The notes under the pieces are model-generated. The model saw only the letters and a list, made by a program, of their open reading frames with translations. It did no database searches and was not told the origin of the DNA. A program made the position numbers and the translations under genes. From assembly GCA_964580435.1 (NCBI GenBank), contig CAZOKP010000016.1:1-39323 (forward strand): a DNA stretch of 39,323 nucleotides, written 5' to 3'. This document shows, piece by piece, positions 25,676 to 34,156 of this stretch (position 1 is its first letter; every line of letters begins with the position of its first letter). Origin of the DNA: CAZKEW01 sp964580435 (lineage in GTDB: Bacteria > Acidobacteriota > Aminicenantia > Aminicenantales > UBA8522).

Positions 25676-26881
25676 ATGGACAGCCGAGATTATATCGTCA
25701 TCGAAGACCTCTACGGCGCTCACAACTATCATCCGTTGGACGCGGTCCTGACCAAAGGGAAGGGAATCTGGGTCTGGGATGTCGAAGAGCAGAGGTATCT
25801 TGACTTTCTGAGCGGCTATTCTGCCGTCAACCAGGGCCACTGCCATTCCAGGATCGTCAAGGCGGTCCAAAGCCAAGCGAAAAGACTGACCCTGACATCC
25901 CGGGCTTTCCGGAACGACCAGCTGCCGCTCTTGGCGAAGGAGCTCTGTGAAATGACCGGTTATGAGATGGTCCTGTTCATGAATTCGGGAGCAGAATCCA
26001 TCGAAACCGCCATTAAAACCGCGCGAAAATGGGCCTATCAGAAAAAGGGCATCCCTCAAGACAAGGCGGAGATCATCGCCTGCGCCAATAATTTTCACGG
26101 CCGGACCGTCACCATCATCAGTTTCTCCACCGAGCCCCTCTACAGGAATGATTTCGGCCCATTCACTCCGGGGTTTGTGGTTATCCCCTATGGAGATACT
26201 GAAGCCCTACGGAAAGCGATCAACCCGAATACTGCAGCCTTCCTCATTGAGCCCATTCAGGCCGAGGCCGGCATCCTCATTCCGCCGGCGGGATACCTCA
26301 AGCGGGCCAAAGATCTCTGCGCGGAGAAGAATGTCCTCTTCATCGCCGACGAGATCCAGACGGGCCTTGGCCGGACCGGAAAGATGTTCGCCTCCGAACA
26401 CGAGGGCGTAAGAGCAGATATGGTCGTCCTGGGCAAATCCTTGGGAGGCGGCGCCTATCCGATCTCGGCGACGCTCGCCTCGCGGGACATCCTGGGCGTT
26501 TTCAAGCCCGGCGAGCATGGGTCCACCTTTGGCGGCAATCCTCTGGCGTGTGCAATCGCCAGAGAGGCCCTGCGCATCATCAAAGAGGAGAGTCTGATCG
26601 AGAATGCCGCAGAGCAAGGAACCTATTTCCTGGAAAAATTGAAGAAGATCAAAAGCAAGTTCATCAAAGAAGTCAGAGGAAGAGGGCTCCTCATCGGCAT
26701 CGACCTCAAGCCCGAAGCCGGGGGCGCACGCCGTTTCTGCGAAGAGCTCAAAAAAGAAGGGCTTCTCTGCAAGGAAACGCATGAAAACGTCATCCGTTTT
26801 GCCCCTCCTCTTATCATCAAGTCCAAAGAGCTGAACTGGGCCTTGAGGAGGGTCAAAAGGGTTTTCAAACGTCTGAACTGA
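25676..26881 (+). CDS. rocD: Ornithine aminotransferase
   Basis: This PLP enzyme converts ornithine and 2-oxoglutarate to glutamate semialdehyde and glutamate, linking arginine and proline metabolism. The 401-residue product is the usual size and closely matches the OAT subgroup of class III aminotransferases: GAHNYHPLDAVLTKGKG at the N-terminus, FMNSGAESIETAIK, NNFHGRT, ADEIQTGLGRTG with Asp225, the PLP lysine Lys254 in VLGKSLGGG, and GEHGSTFGGNPLA. AGAGAGGAG precedes the ATG. It may be read from the tRNA-Ser promoter. Other arginine-degradation genes are not in the window. Confidence 0.92.
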   Translation: MDSRDYIVIEDLYGAHNYHPLDAVLTKGKGIWVWDVEEQRYLDFLSGYSAVNQGHCHSRIVKAVQSQAKRLTLTSRAFRNDQLPLLAKELCEMTGYEMVLFMNSGAESIETAIKTARKWAYQKKGIPQDKAEIIACANNFHGRTVTIISFSTEPLYRNDFGPFTPGFVVIPYGDTEALRKAINPNTAAFLIEPIQAEAGILIPPAGYLKRAKDLCAEKNVLFIADEIQTGLGRTGKMFASEHEGVRADMVVLGKSLGGGAYPISATLASRDILGVFKPGEHGSTFGGNPLACAIAREALRIIKEESLIENAAEQGTYFLEKLKKIKSKFIKEVRGRGLLIGIDLKPEAGGARRFCEELKKEGLLCKETHENVIRFAPPLIIKSKELNWALRRVKRVFKRLN

Positions 26882-27017
26882 CGAAATTGGCCGGACTCTG
26901 CCAGGTTTGCCGGAATAGCTCAAATAATGTTCATAACTATAGTTGCAGATGTAACCTAAAGAGGACATAATAAGTTGCAATAGAAATTAAATCTGGGAAT
27001 TGACCGGGTGAATTTCT

Positions 27018-27033
27018 TGGCACGATATTTGCT
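27018..27033 (+). promoter_or_regulatory. Sigma-54 (RpoN) promoter of the DUF6600-type gene
   Basis: TGGCAC, five bases, TTGCT: an exact fit to the -24/-12 consensus, with GG and GC correctly spaced. It lies 30 bases before the ATG, so the leader would be about 20 bases and include the GAGGAG ribosome-binding site. Two AGTTGCA direct repeats (26941-26947, 26973-26979), 32 bases apart, lie upstream and could be activator sites. Confidence 0.75.
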
Positions 27034-27063
27034 CTAAGATTAGCCGGAAACGAGGAGTAAGCC

Positions 27064-28236
27064 ATGACAAAGAAAACTTGGGTTGTCCTTTTCGGTCTTT
27101 CTTTTATCACCAGCTGTGTCGTTTATATCCCTTATGGTGGAGAAGGGGGGCCTCCGCCGGGCGAGCAAGAAAGAACATATGAGCAGGATTACAGGGCTTA
27201 TCCTGAAGAAACGGATATTTCTTTTTTCTATAATTACCTTTCTCCCCATGGAATTTGGGTAGCATCTTCGCCTTATGGTTATGTCTGGGTTCCTCGGCAC
27301 ATGGGCCGGGGATGGCGGCCATATACATCTGGCCGCTGGCTCTGGACAGAGTACGGCTGGACCTGGATTTCATACGACCCTTGGGGCTGGATTCCATATC
27401 ATTACGGACGCTGGGGCTGGGACAAGCGCCTCGGCTGGTTCTGGGTTCCGGGGACCGTCTGGGGTCCGGCTTGGGTAACGTGGCGGTGGAACAATCTTTA
27501 TATCGGCTGGGCCCCTCTTCCGCCTGAGGCTGAGTTCGTCATGGGGACTGGGATTACCGGCCTGCCTTATGATTTCCCCGGTAACTCCTGGATATTCATC
27601 GAGGGCCGCTATTTCCAGAATGAATACATTGACCGCTATGTCCTTCCCTTTGAAAGAAATACGACGATTATCAGGTTTACGGTCAATAAGGCCAACCTCT
27701 CCGTGATGAACCGCCGGTTGATCAACCCGGGCGTTGATATCGAGCAGGTTCGCAGGGTCACTCGCAGCGACGTTTCCAAGTATGAGCTTGAAGATGCCAG
27801 GCGGCCTCAAGAGACAAAAGTCGTCGGCGACGTGGTCAGGATTTACCGGCCGTCGGTCAAAAAAGATGAAGCAGCCAAACCAAAGGCATTCTGGCCAAAA
27901 GATGAGGCCGAAGAGAAACTGCCGGAGGTAAGAATCAGAGATTTGGAAGAGAGGACCTCTCCAGACGAGGCAGAGGCCGGGCTGAAGCGAGATCAAGAAA
28001 AAGAAATACGGCTGCTCGAGCAAAGCCAGCAGAGGGACAGCACTGAATTGAGGCGAAAAGCCGAGGACGAAAAAAAGCTGGCCTCTACTGCGGCTGAAAA
28101 GCAAAAAATAGAAAAGGACTATGAAGTCAAGTCCAAGGAATTGCAGAAAGACCATCAGGAAGAGAAAGCCAAGGTTACGGAACGCCAACAAGAGGAAGGG
28201 AAGGCCGTCAAGAAAACCCTGAAAAAGAAGGAATAG
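27064..28236 (+). CDS. DUF6600-type Trp/Tyr/Pro-rich lipoprotein with charged helical tail
   Basis: A 390-residue envelope protein of unknown function. The signal peptide ends in a good lipobox, ITSC (Cys18). Residues about 55-160 are extremely rich in Trp, Tyr, Gly and Pro in repeated units such as YGYVWVPRH, GWRPYTSGRW, GWTWISYDPWGWIPYHYGRW, GWFWVPGTVWGPAWVTWRW and GWAPLPPEAEF, the DUF6600 pattern. A middle domain follows, and from about residue 265 a long lysine/glutamate-rich segment predicts coiled coil to the C-terminus (KKTLKKKE). It stands alone: the next gene is convergent, 11 bases away. A sigma-54 promoter drives it, so it is probably induced by a specific stress or signal. Confidence 0.8.
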   Translation: MTKKTWVVLFGLSFITSCVVYIPYGGEGGPPPGEQERTYEQDYRAYPEETDISFFYNYLSPHGIWVASSPYGYVWVPRHMGRGWRPYTSGRWLWTEYGWTWISYDPWGWIPYHYGRWGWDKRLGWFWVPGTVWGPAWVTWRWNNLYIGWAPLPPEAEFVMGTGITGLPYDFPGNSWIFIEGRYFQNEYIDRYVLPFERNTTIIRFTVNKANLSVMNRRLINPGVDIEQVRRVTRSDVSKYELEDARRPQETKVVGDVVRIYRPSVKKDEAAKPKAFWPKDEAEEKLPEVRIRDLEERTSPDEAEAGLKRDQEKEIRLLEQSQQRDSTELRRKAEDEKKLASTAAEKQKIEKDYEVKSKELQKDHQEEKAKVTERQQEEGKAVKKTLKKKE

Positions 28237-28247
28237 GAAAGGATATG

Positions 28248-29114
28248 CTACAAAGGCCGGGTTGCCTCTTTCAGGGAAACGGCAATCACGGCGCTGAGGA
28301 TAATGATCCCTCCAAGGAGCGTCCTTAAGGCAGGCACTTCGCTGAGGAAAAACAACGCAAGAACAATTCCATAGACCGGCTCAAGCGAGCTGATGATGCT
28401 CGCCGATTGAGCCCGGACGTAGCGCATGCCTTTAATAAAAAGCGTATGGGAGCCGGCCGTGCATATCACCCCCAATATGAGCAAAAGCAGCAGGTCCCTG
28501 ACCGTGATGGGGCTGCGATAGAAAAAGAGGAACGGCCCGAGAAACAGGCAGGCCAAAAGATCCTCAAAAAAAGCGATGGCCAGGCTCGAATAATTTTGGG
28601 AGAGACGCCGATTAAACAAGGTCAGGACGGCAAAGGCCAACCCGGAAAGAAGCCCCCAGAGCACGCCTCGATAGACGATATCGGCCGGATCAAAGCGGGG
28701 GATGATGAGAAAGACGCCAAGAAGACAGAGAGCCGCGAAAAAGAGGCTGCGCTTGTCGAACCTCTCTTTGAACAGGAGCGTCTCCAGGAGGACGGTGAAA
28801 GCAGGGAAGCTGGAATAAGACAGAAGGCCGACCGCCACGGAAGAGACCTGGATCGACCTGAAAAACGCCACCCAGTGGACGACGAGTACCGCGGCGAGAA
28901 AAAAGAGAATAAAGAGGGATTTTTTCAGGATCTCTCTGAGGCTTTGTTGCGACGCCATAAGGACAATCCCGAGCGCCAGGGTGGCAAAAAAGACCCTGGC
29001 CAGAACGATGAGAAAAGGGGAAAGGGCGACCCACTTGCCGAACAGGCCGGCCAGCCCAAAAAGGACCGTCGCCAGATGAATCTCTAAGAGTCCCTGCCGA
29101 GTTTTCCCAGCCAT
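28248..29114 (-). CDS. EamA/DMT-family transporter
   Basis: A 288-residue inner-membrane protein with about ten hydrophobic helices arranged as two EamA repeats: the first opens with LATVLFGLAGLFGKW and ends near FLIIPRFDP, the second starts at GVLWGLLSGLAFAVLTLFNRR and contains the family's SLEPVYGIVLALFFLSEVP and TLLGGIIILSAV. Members export metabolites, often amino acids, or scavenge them, so the substrate is unknown. It converges with the DUF6600-type gene. Its start lies about 75 bases from the second palindromic repeat copy. Confidence 0.9.
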   Translation of the reverse strand: MAGKTRQGLLEIHLATVLFGLAGLFGKWVALSPFLIVLARVFFATLALGIVLMASQQSLREILKKSLFILFFLAAVLVVHWVAFFRSIQVSSVAVGLLSYSSFPAFTVLLETLLFKERFDKRSLFFAALCLLGVFLIIPRFDPADIVYRGVLWGLLSGLAFAVLTLFNRRLSQNYSSLAIAFFEDLLACLFLGPFLFFYRSPITVRDLLLLLILGVICTAGSHTLFIKGMRYVRAQSASIISSLEPVYGIVLALFFLSEVPALRTLLGGIIILSAVIAVSLKEATRPL

Positions 29115-29189
29115 CCTCCGGTCCTTCCGGATATTATAAGCGACCTCTCTCGGTTGAGCAAACAGGCCGATACCCCAGGCGAAGAGAAT

Positions 29190-29281
29190 GGGTGGCGCGG
29201 CACGTCCCCTCCGCCCGCAGCGAATGGAGTGGGTGGGAGGGTCTTAAGCGAGGATGAAGGGGACGTGCCGTGACAGGACCC
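29190..29281 (+). repeat. Dispersed palindromic repeat, copy 2
   Basis: A 92-base element between the divergent EamA and dnaX genes. The ends GGGTGGCGCGGCACG and CGTGCCGTGACAGGACCC are inverted repeats, with an 11-base perfect stem GGCACGTCCCC / GGGGACGTGCC. It matches copy 1 (5239-5335, reversed) along its length; copy 3 (39208-39322) shares the termini. Confidence 0.85.
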
Positions 29282-29327
29282 ACCTCCATCACGGAAATAG
29301 AGAAGCAATCGCACCAAAAATACTCAT

Positions 29328-29355
29328 TTGAAATAGGCCCAAAATGTGCTAAAAT
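29328..29355 (+). promoter_or_regulatory. Promoter of dnaX
   Basis: TTGAAA (29328-29333), a 16-base spacer and TAAAAT (29350-29355), with TG one base before the -10 (extended -10). Transcription would start near 29362, giving a leader of about 48 bases. Confidence 0.6.
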
Positions 29356-29367
29356 GTGTTTTACAAA

Positions 29368-29387
29368 AAAGGAAACGCCTTTCCTTT
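29368..29387 (+). promoter_or_regulatory. Hairpin in the dnaX leader
   Basis: AAAGGAAA (29368-29375) and TTTCCTTT (29380-29387) form a perfect 8-base stem with loop CGCC near the expected 5' end of the mRNA. It could stabilise the message or influence initiation. It is 22 bases before the ATG and does not cover the start. Confidence 0.35.
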
Positions 29388-29409
29388 CCGGTTATCAAAA
29401 TCAAAGGCA

Positions 29410-31110
29410 ATGTCATACCAAATATACGCCCGCAAATACAGGCCGAAGAATTTCGAGGAAATGGTCGGCCAGAAGCCCGTCGTCCAGACTCTTCAGAATG
29501 CCATAAAAAACAACCGCGTCGCCCAGGCCTACATCTTTTCGGGGATGCGCGGCGTCGGCAAAACAACCGCTGCCCGGATCCTGGCCAAGGCGCTGAACTG
29601 CCAACACGGACCGACGCCGACTCCCTGCAATAAATGCGAATTCTGCGTCGAGGTCAATGAAGACCGCTCCGTCGATGTCCTCGAAATTGACGGCGCTTCC
29701 AGCAGGAAAATCGAAGATATCGGGCCTATTCGGGATACGGCAAAATACAGGCCCATCCACAGCCGGTATAAAATTATCATTATCGATGAAGTCCATATGC
29801 TCTCCGAGACTGCCTTTAATGCCCTCCTGAAAACCCTCGAAGAACCTCCTGAACGCACGGTTTTCATTTTCGCCACCACGGAATTCAATAAGGTGCCGGC
29901 CACGATCATCTCCCGCTGCCAGCACTTCGAGTTCAAGAAGATCTCCCAGAAAGAGATCATCAACCATCTGCTCGGTATCGCCCAAAAAGAAAAAGTGACC
30001 ATTTCCGCATACGGGCTCAGCTTAATCGCCGACGCGGCCGAGGGAAGCCTGAGAGACGCTCAGAGCCTGCTCGACCAAGCCGTGGCTTTTTGCGGTGAAG
30101 TCATTCAAGATAATGACCTCAAGGAGATTCTGGGAGCCATCAGCAAGGACATCCTGTTTGAATGCTCGTCCATGATCCTCGAGCAGGAGCCCGCCAGAGT
30201 GTTTGCCCTCGTCGAAAAAATCATGGAAAAGAGCTATGACCTCCGTTTCTTTTATAAGGAGCTGATTCTGCACTTCAGAAACCTGCTGCTGGCCAAATCC
30301 GTGGAGGAGATTCAAGACCTGCTGCCGTTGAATCCGGAGGAACTGAGCGAGCTCAAAGAAGAAGCGGCCAAAGCGTCCACCGAAGAAATCCTCCGCTGTC
30401 TTCTGGCACTTCAGCAGGGTGAGCAAGGGCTGCGGTTCTCTTCCCATCCCCAAATCTATCTCGAGTCCCTTCTGGTGAAGCTGGGCCATTTCAAAAAAAT
30501 TATTCCTCTTCAGGAGCTGATCCAAAAAGTGGAAAACATCGGGAAAAGCACGGAGGACTCGGCCCTTGCCGAGGCGGAATCCTCTCCCTCTGCCAAAGGC
30601 CGGGAAAGAGAGGAGGGGAAGCCGCTCTCTTTACCCAAACCCGCGTCGGCCGATCTCTCCATTTCAAAAAAAGAAAAAGAGGAGAAAGAGGTCTTCCAAA
30701 AAATCATGGACGAGCTGCAAAAAGAAAAGAGCTCTTTGGCAGCAATTCTGGCCCAGCAGACTTCATTCAAGATCAGGGATGAGGCGATGGACATACGATT
30801 TCATCCGGAGAAGAGATTTGTCATCGATACTCCCGTCATTCTCGAGATCGCTTTCCCCGTAGGAGACGACTTCTACAGAGAGGCCGTCCACAGGGATATC
30901 AAGACCGTGGAGAGAATCGCCTCCGGAATACTCGGACAAAAGGTCAAGGTCAAGATCGAAGAGGCGCTTGCGGCGAGAGAAAACAACAGAGAAAAGGAGA
31001 TGGAACTGGCTCTGAAGGACCCGACGGTTCAAACCTTCATGGATACATTCAAAGCCCAGATCCTATCCATAGAGCCGATCAAGCGGAGCAAGGGAGGAGA
31101 AGACGCATGA
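29410..31110 (+). CDS. dnaX: DNA polymerase III subunit gamma/tau
   Basis: DnaX is the ATPase of the sliding-clamp loader. The 566-residue product begins MSYQIYARKYRP, the standard N-terminus; an ATG 18 codons upstream is rejected. Walker A is at about 45-52 (GMRGVGKT); zinc cysteines are Cys64, Cys73, Cys76 and Cys79; Walker B is IIIDEVHMLSE; the arginine-finger SRC motif follows in ATIISRCQHFEFK. Domain III ends near residue 370, then a charged linker leads to a tau-type C-terminal domain. An A AAA AAA heptamer in the zero frame at codon 420-421 could allow frameshifting. The stop overlaps ybaB by four bases. Confidence 0.95.
   Translation: MSYQIYARKYRPKNFEEMVGQKPVVQTLQNAIKNNRVAQAYIFSGMRGVGKTTAARILAKALNCQHGPTPTPCNKCEFCVEVNEDRSVDVLEIDGASSRKIEDIGPIRDTAKYRPIHSRYKIIIIDEVHMLSETAFNALLKTLEEPPERTVFIFATTEFNKVPATIISRCQHFEFKKISQKEIINHLLGIAQKEKVTISAYGLSLIADAAEGSLRDAQSLLDQAVAFCGEVIQDNDLKEILGAISKDILFECSSMILEQEPARVFALVEKIMEKSYDLRFFYKELILHFRNLLLAKSVEEIQDLLPLNPEELSELKEEAAKASTEEILRCLLALQQGEQGLRFSSHPQIYLESLLVKLGHFKKIIPLQELIQKVENIGKSTEDSALAEAESSPSAKGREREEGKPLSLPKPASADLSISKKEKEEKEVFQKIMDELQKEKSSLAAILAQQTSFKIRDEAMDIRFHPEKRFVIDTPVILEIAFPVGDDFYREAVHRDIKTVERIASGILGQKVKVKIEEALAARENNREKEMELALKDPTVQTFMDTFKAQILSIEPIKRSKGGEDA
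30666..30672 (+). promoter_or_regulatory. Candidate -1 frameshift/slippage heptamer in dnaX
   Basis: The sequence TC[A AAA AAA]G has the heptamer in the correct zero-frame register. A -1 shift would add 36 codons and stop at TGA 30780-30782, giving about 457 residues instead of 566. The site is at residue 420-421, close to the tau/gamma boundary of E. coli (about 430). Confidence 0.35.
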
Positions 31111-31418
31111 AAGATATCGGCAATTTGCAGAAAATGCTCAAGACGGCCAAAGAGATGCAGGAAAAGCTGCAGAAGGAGCTCGCCGAACTGCGGGTTGAAG
31201 GAACCAGCGGCGGCGGCATGGTAAGCGTCACTCTGGACGGCCAGAAAAACATGATCTCCATTCGTCTCGACCCCGAAGTGGTCAATAAAGATGATGTCGA
31301 GATGCTCCAGGACCTCATTATCGCCGCCTTTAATGATGCCAGCGCCAAAGTCGATGAGCACATGTCCCAGAAATTGGGCAGCCTCGGCGGAGGATTCAAG
31401 ATCCCAGGGCTTTTCTGA
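31107..31418 (+). CDS. YbaB/EbfC nucleoid-associated protein
   Basis: A 103-residue small DNA-binding protein of the YbaB/EbfC family, a dimer that coats DNA. The N-terminal helix (MLKTAKEMQEKLQKELAEL) is followed by VEGTSGGGMVSVTLDGQKNMISIRLDPE and a C-terminal helix with DLIIAAFNDASAKVDEHM, all typical. The start overlaps the dnaX stop (ATGA) and the stop overlaps the recR start (TGATG), so the three genes are tightly coupled, an arrangement found across many bacteria. Confidence 0.95.
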   Translation: MKDIGNLQKMLKTAKEMQEKLQKELAELRVEGTSGGGMVSVTLDGQKNMISIRLDPEVVNKDDVEMLQDLIIAAFNDASAKVDEHMSQKLGSLGGGFKIPGLF

Positions 31419-32023
31419 TGTTTGACTACGCTCAACCTCTTCACCAGCTCATCGAGGAACTCAAGAAAATCCCCGGCATTGGGGCCAAAACCGCGCAGCG
31501 CATCGCTTTTTATATTCTTGCCCTTCCCCAGGAGGAGGCGGAACGGCTGGCGGAGTCCATCCGGGAGGCCAAGAAGAAGATCTTTTATTGTTCCGCCTGC
31601 AACAACATCACTCACATCGATCCTTGCCAGATGTGCTCGGATTCAGGGCGGATGAACGATGTCCTTTGCATTGTCGAAGAGCCCTACAACATCTCCTCAA
31701 TCGAGAAAACAGGAATCTATCACGGCCGCTACCATGTCCTTTTGGGGACGCTGGCGCCGCTCAAAGGAATAGGCCCTGATGAGCTCCAGCTGGAGAAGCT
31801 CGTCCGGAGGGTCGAGAAAGGAAGTTTCAAAGAGGTCATCATCGCCACCAACCCCACCGCAGAGGGAGAAGCGACCGCTCTCTATGTCGCCAAAATCCTG
31901 AAGAATTTTTCCCTGAAATTGACCCGGCTGGCCATGGGACTGCCCGTTGGTTCAGACCTTGATTTCGCCGACCAGGTCACCATCAAGAAGGCTCTCGAAG
32001 GTCGGACAGACCTTAGAGAGTGA
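31418..32023 (+). CDS. recR: Recombination mediator RecR
   Basis: RecR acts with RecO and RecF to load RecA onto gapped DNA. The 201-residue product is the usual length. The N-terminal helix-hairpin-helix is KIPGIGAKTAQRIAFYIL, the four-cysteine zinc site is in YCSACNNITHIDPCQMCSD, and the TOPRIM domain starts at LCIVEEPYNI, with ATNPTAEGEATALYVAKIL and RLAMGLPVGSDLDFADQVTI in the expected places. It is translationally coupled to ybaB. The pyruvate oxidoreductase genes begin 45 bases later on the same strand. Confidence 0.96.
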   Translation: MFDYAQPLHQLIEELKKIPGIGAKTAQRIAFYILALPQEEAERLAESIREAKKKIFYCSACNNITHIDPCQMCSDSGRMNDVLCIVEEPYNISSIEKTGIYHGRYHVLLGTLAPLKGIGPDELQLEKLVRRVEKGSFKEVIIATNPTAEGEATALYVAKILKNFSLKLTRLAMGLPVGSDLDFADQVTIKKALEGRTDLRE

Positions 32024-32068
32024 GCCTGATACGAAGGGAAATTCGCGCATTCATAAAGAGGAGGTTCG

Positions 32069-32644
32069 ATGAAAGAAACAATGGAGATTCGCTGGCACGG
32101 ACGAGCCGGTCAAGGCGTCGTCACCGCGGCAGTGACTCTGGCAGACGTCCTCTCCTCCGAGAAGGGGAAATATGTCCAGGCATTCCCTGAATTCGGTGCC
32201 GAGAAGAGGGGAGCGCCGATTCTGGCTTTTAACCGCATCAGTCAAAAGCCTGTCCGCAGTCATAGCCAAGTTTATTATCCTGACATCGTGGTTGTCACCG
32301 ACCCCAGCCTGTTGGGTCTGGTGGACATCAGCGAGGGGGCGAAAGACGACGCCGTCTTTCTCATGAACACGACGTTCAGCATCCCCCTGGTCAGAGAAAG
32401 GCTCTCCCTGGGCGAAAGAAAGATCTACGCCCTCGACGCTTACGCCATCGCCCGGGATGAACTTGGCCGGGCCATTCCCAATGTTCCGATGGTCGCTGCG
32501 CTGGTCAATGTCCTCGGTCTGATGGACCTTAATAAGTTCAAAGAAAAAATAAAAATATCCCTGGCCAAGAAATTGCGGCCAGAGGTTGTCGAGATGAACC
32601 TGCGGACCATCGACAGGGCCTTTAAGGAGGTCAAGGAAGGATGA
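32069..32644 (+). CDS. porG: Pyruvate:ferredoxin oxidoreductase, gamma subunit
   Basis: One of four subunits that oxidise pyruvate to acetyl-CoA and CO2 and pass electrons to ferredoxin. The 191-residue product has the gamma-family start EIRWHGRAGQGVVTAA, then FPEFGAEKRGAP and VVVTDPSLL. A strong GAGGAGG precedes the ATG by five bases. The stop overlaps the delta subunit by four bases. The order gamma-delta-alpha-beta is that of Thermotoga and many archaea. A 2-oxoisovalerate-type enzyme is the main alternative; the beta subunit favours pyruvate. Confidence 0.9.
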   Translation: MKETMEIRWHGRAGQGVVTAAVTLADVLSSEKGKYVQAFPEFGAEKRGAPILAFNRISQKPVRSHSQVYYPDIVVVTDPSLLGLVDISEGAKDDAVFLMNTTFSIPLVRERLSLGERKIYALDAYAIARDELGRAIPNVPMVAALVNVLGLMDLNKFKEKIKISLAKKLRPEVVEMNLRTIDRAFKEVKEG

Positions 32645-32955
32645 AAAAAGAAACCTGGAAAGAACTCCCCATAGGAACGGTCAACATTCAAGCGGGAAAT
32701 TCCATCTCCAACCTGACCGGAACGTGGCGTTCGGGCCGAAAGCCTGAATTCATCGAGGAACACTGCATTCAATGCTTCTTCTGCTGGCTCTATTGCCCCC
32801 ATTTTGCCATCCGCGTCGAGGACGGCAAAGTGACCGGCATCAATTATGATTATTGCACCGGCTGCGGCCTCTGTGCAGAAGAATGCCCCACCAAGATAAA
32901 ATCCATTGTCATGGTAAAGGAGGAGACAAAGCTCGCCGAAGGGAGGAAAAAATGA
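32641..32955 (+). CDS. porD: Pyruvate:ferredoxin oxidoreductase, delta subunit (2x[4Fe-4S] ferredoxin)
   Basis: A 104-residue ferredoxin-like subunit. Two [4Fe-4S] sites are complete: Cys42, Cys45, Cys48 and Cys52 (HCIQCFFCWLYCP) and Cys72, Cys75, Cys78 and Cys82 (YCTGCGLCAEECP). It relays electrons from the catalytic subunits to soluble ferredoxin. Both ends overlap neighbours by four bases (ATGA), so gamma, delta and alpha are translationally coupled. Confidence 0.94.
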   Translation: MKKETWKELPIGTVNIQAGNSISNLTGTWRSGRKPEFIEEHCIQCFFCWLYCPHFAIRVEDGKVTGINYDYCTGCGLCAEECPTKIKSIVMVKEETKLAEGRKK

Positions 32956-34133
32956 GCGGCTTCAAGATTCTCAACGGAAATCAAACGATCGCTGAGGCAG
33001 CCAGACAGATCGACCCCGACGTGGTTGCCGCCTATCCCATCACTCCATCCACCGCGATCGTAGAGACCATCGCCCAGTTCCGGGCTGACGGCCTGATCAG
33101 CGGCGAGTTCGTCTGCCCCGAGAGCGAGCACAGCGCCATGAGTGTCTGCATCGGCGCCGCGTCAGCCGGAGGAAGGGTCATGACAGCGACCTCCTCCCAA
33201 GGACTGGCCCTGATGTGGGAAATGCTCTACATCGCCGCCGGCTTGAGGCTGCCCATTGTCGCAGCCATCGCCAACCGCGCTTTGAGCGCCCCGATCAACA
33301 TCCACGGCGACCACAGCGACACCATGGGCGCCCGGGATTCAGGCTGGATTCAGGTCTACTCTGAAAACTGTCAGGAAGCCTACGACAATTTTATTCAGGC
33401 TTTCCGCATCGGCGAGCACCCGGATGTCCTGACTCCGGTGCTGGTCGGGCTGGATGGCTTCATCATCAGCCATTCTTCTGAGGTCGTCCAGGTTGAAGAT
33501 GACGCGGCGGTCAGAAAATTCATCGGCGAATTCAAGCCCCCTTATCCGCTGCTGGATACGAGCAGGAAGTTCACCGTCGGGCCGATCGATTTCACCGACT
33601 ACTATTTCGAGCACAAGAGAAACCAGATCGAAGGGATCGAGAATTCGCCCCGCGTGATCGCTGAGGTCGGCAAGGAATTCGGCAAGACATTCGGTCGCAG
33701 CTATGGCTTTTTCGAAGAATACAGGATGGACGACGCAGAACTCGCCATTGTCGTCATGAGCTCGGCCGCCGGAACCGGCAAGGATGCCGTCGACGAGCTC
33801 CGCAACGAAGGCCTTCCGATCGGCCTGCTCAAGCCGCGCATATTCCGGCCTTTCCCCCATGAAAAAATCGGCGAAGCCCTGAAGAAGATGAAGGCTGTGG
33901 CCGTCCTGGACCGGTCTTCGGCCCCGGGGGCCTTCGGCGCCCCGCTGTTCACCGAAATTCGCTCGGCACTCTACGACTACGATAAGCGGCCCAAGATGGT
34001 GAATTATGTTTACGGACTTGGCGGACGGGACATCAGGGTGGAGCACTTCAAAGACGTAGCCAAAAAGCTCGAGACGATCGCAGCAACCGGTAAAATCGAC
34101 GAGATGCTCGGCTATCTCAACCTGAGAGAGTAG
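32952..34133 (+). CDS. porA: Pyruvate:ferredoxin oxidoreductase, alpha subunit
   Basis: The 393-residue alpha subunit carries the pyrimidine-binding side of the thiamine pyrophosphate site. Motifs: VVAAYPITPSTAIVETIAQF near residue 20, FVCPESEHSAMSVCIGAASAGGRVMTATSSQGLALMWEM in part, HGDHSDTMGARDSGWIQ, and a C-terminal VAVLDRSSAPGAFGAPLFTE. The open frame extends 33 codons upstream over porD, but the ATG at 32952, preceded by GGGAGGAAAA and overlapping the porD stop, is the start. It is followed 23 bases later by porB. Confidence 0.93.
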   Translation: MSGFKILNGNQTIAEAARQIDPDVVAAYPITPSTAIVETIAQFRADGLISGEFVCPESEHSAMSVCIGAASAGGRVMTATSSQGLALMWEMLYIAAGLRLPIVAAIANRALSAPINIHGDHSDTMGARDSGWIQVYSENCQEAYDNFIQAFRIGEHPDVLTPVLVGLDGFIISHSSEVVQVEDDAAVRKFIGEFKPPYPLLDTSRKFTVGPIDFTDYYFEHKRNQIEGIENSPRVIAEVGKEFGKTFGRSYGFFEEYRMDDAELAIVVMSSAAGTGKDAVDELRNEGLPIGLLKPRIFRPFPHEKIGEALKKMKAVAVLDRSSAPGAFGAPLFTEIRSALYDYDKRPKMVNYVYGLGGRDIRVEHFKDVAKKLETIAATGKIDEMLGYLNLRE

Positions 34134-34156
34134 GGCAGGGTTCGCGAAAAGGAGAA

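Noticed and set aside
28407..29087. 226-codon open frame antisense to the EamA gene
   Set aside because: Highly charged shadow translation of a membrane-protein gene; the minus-strand frame has the family pattern.
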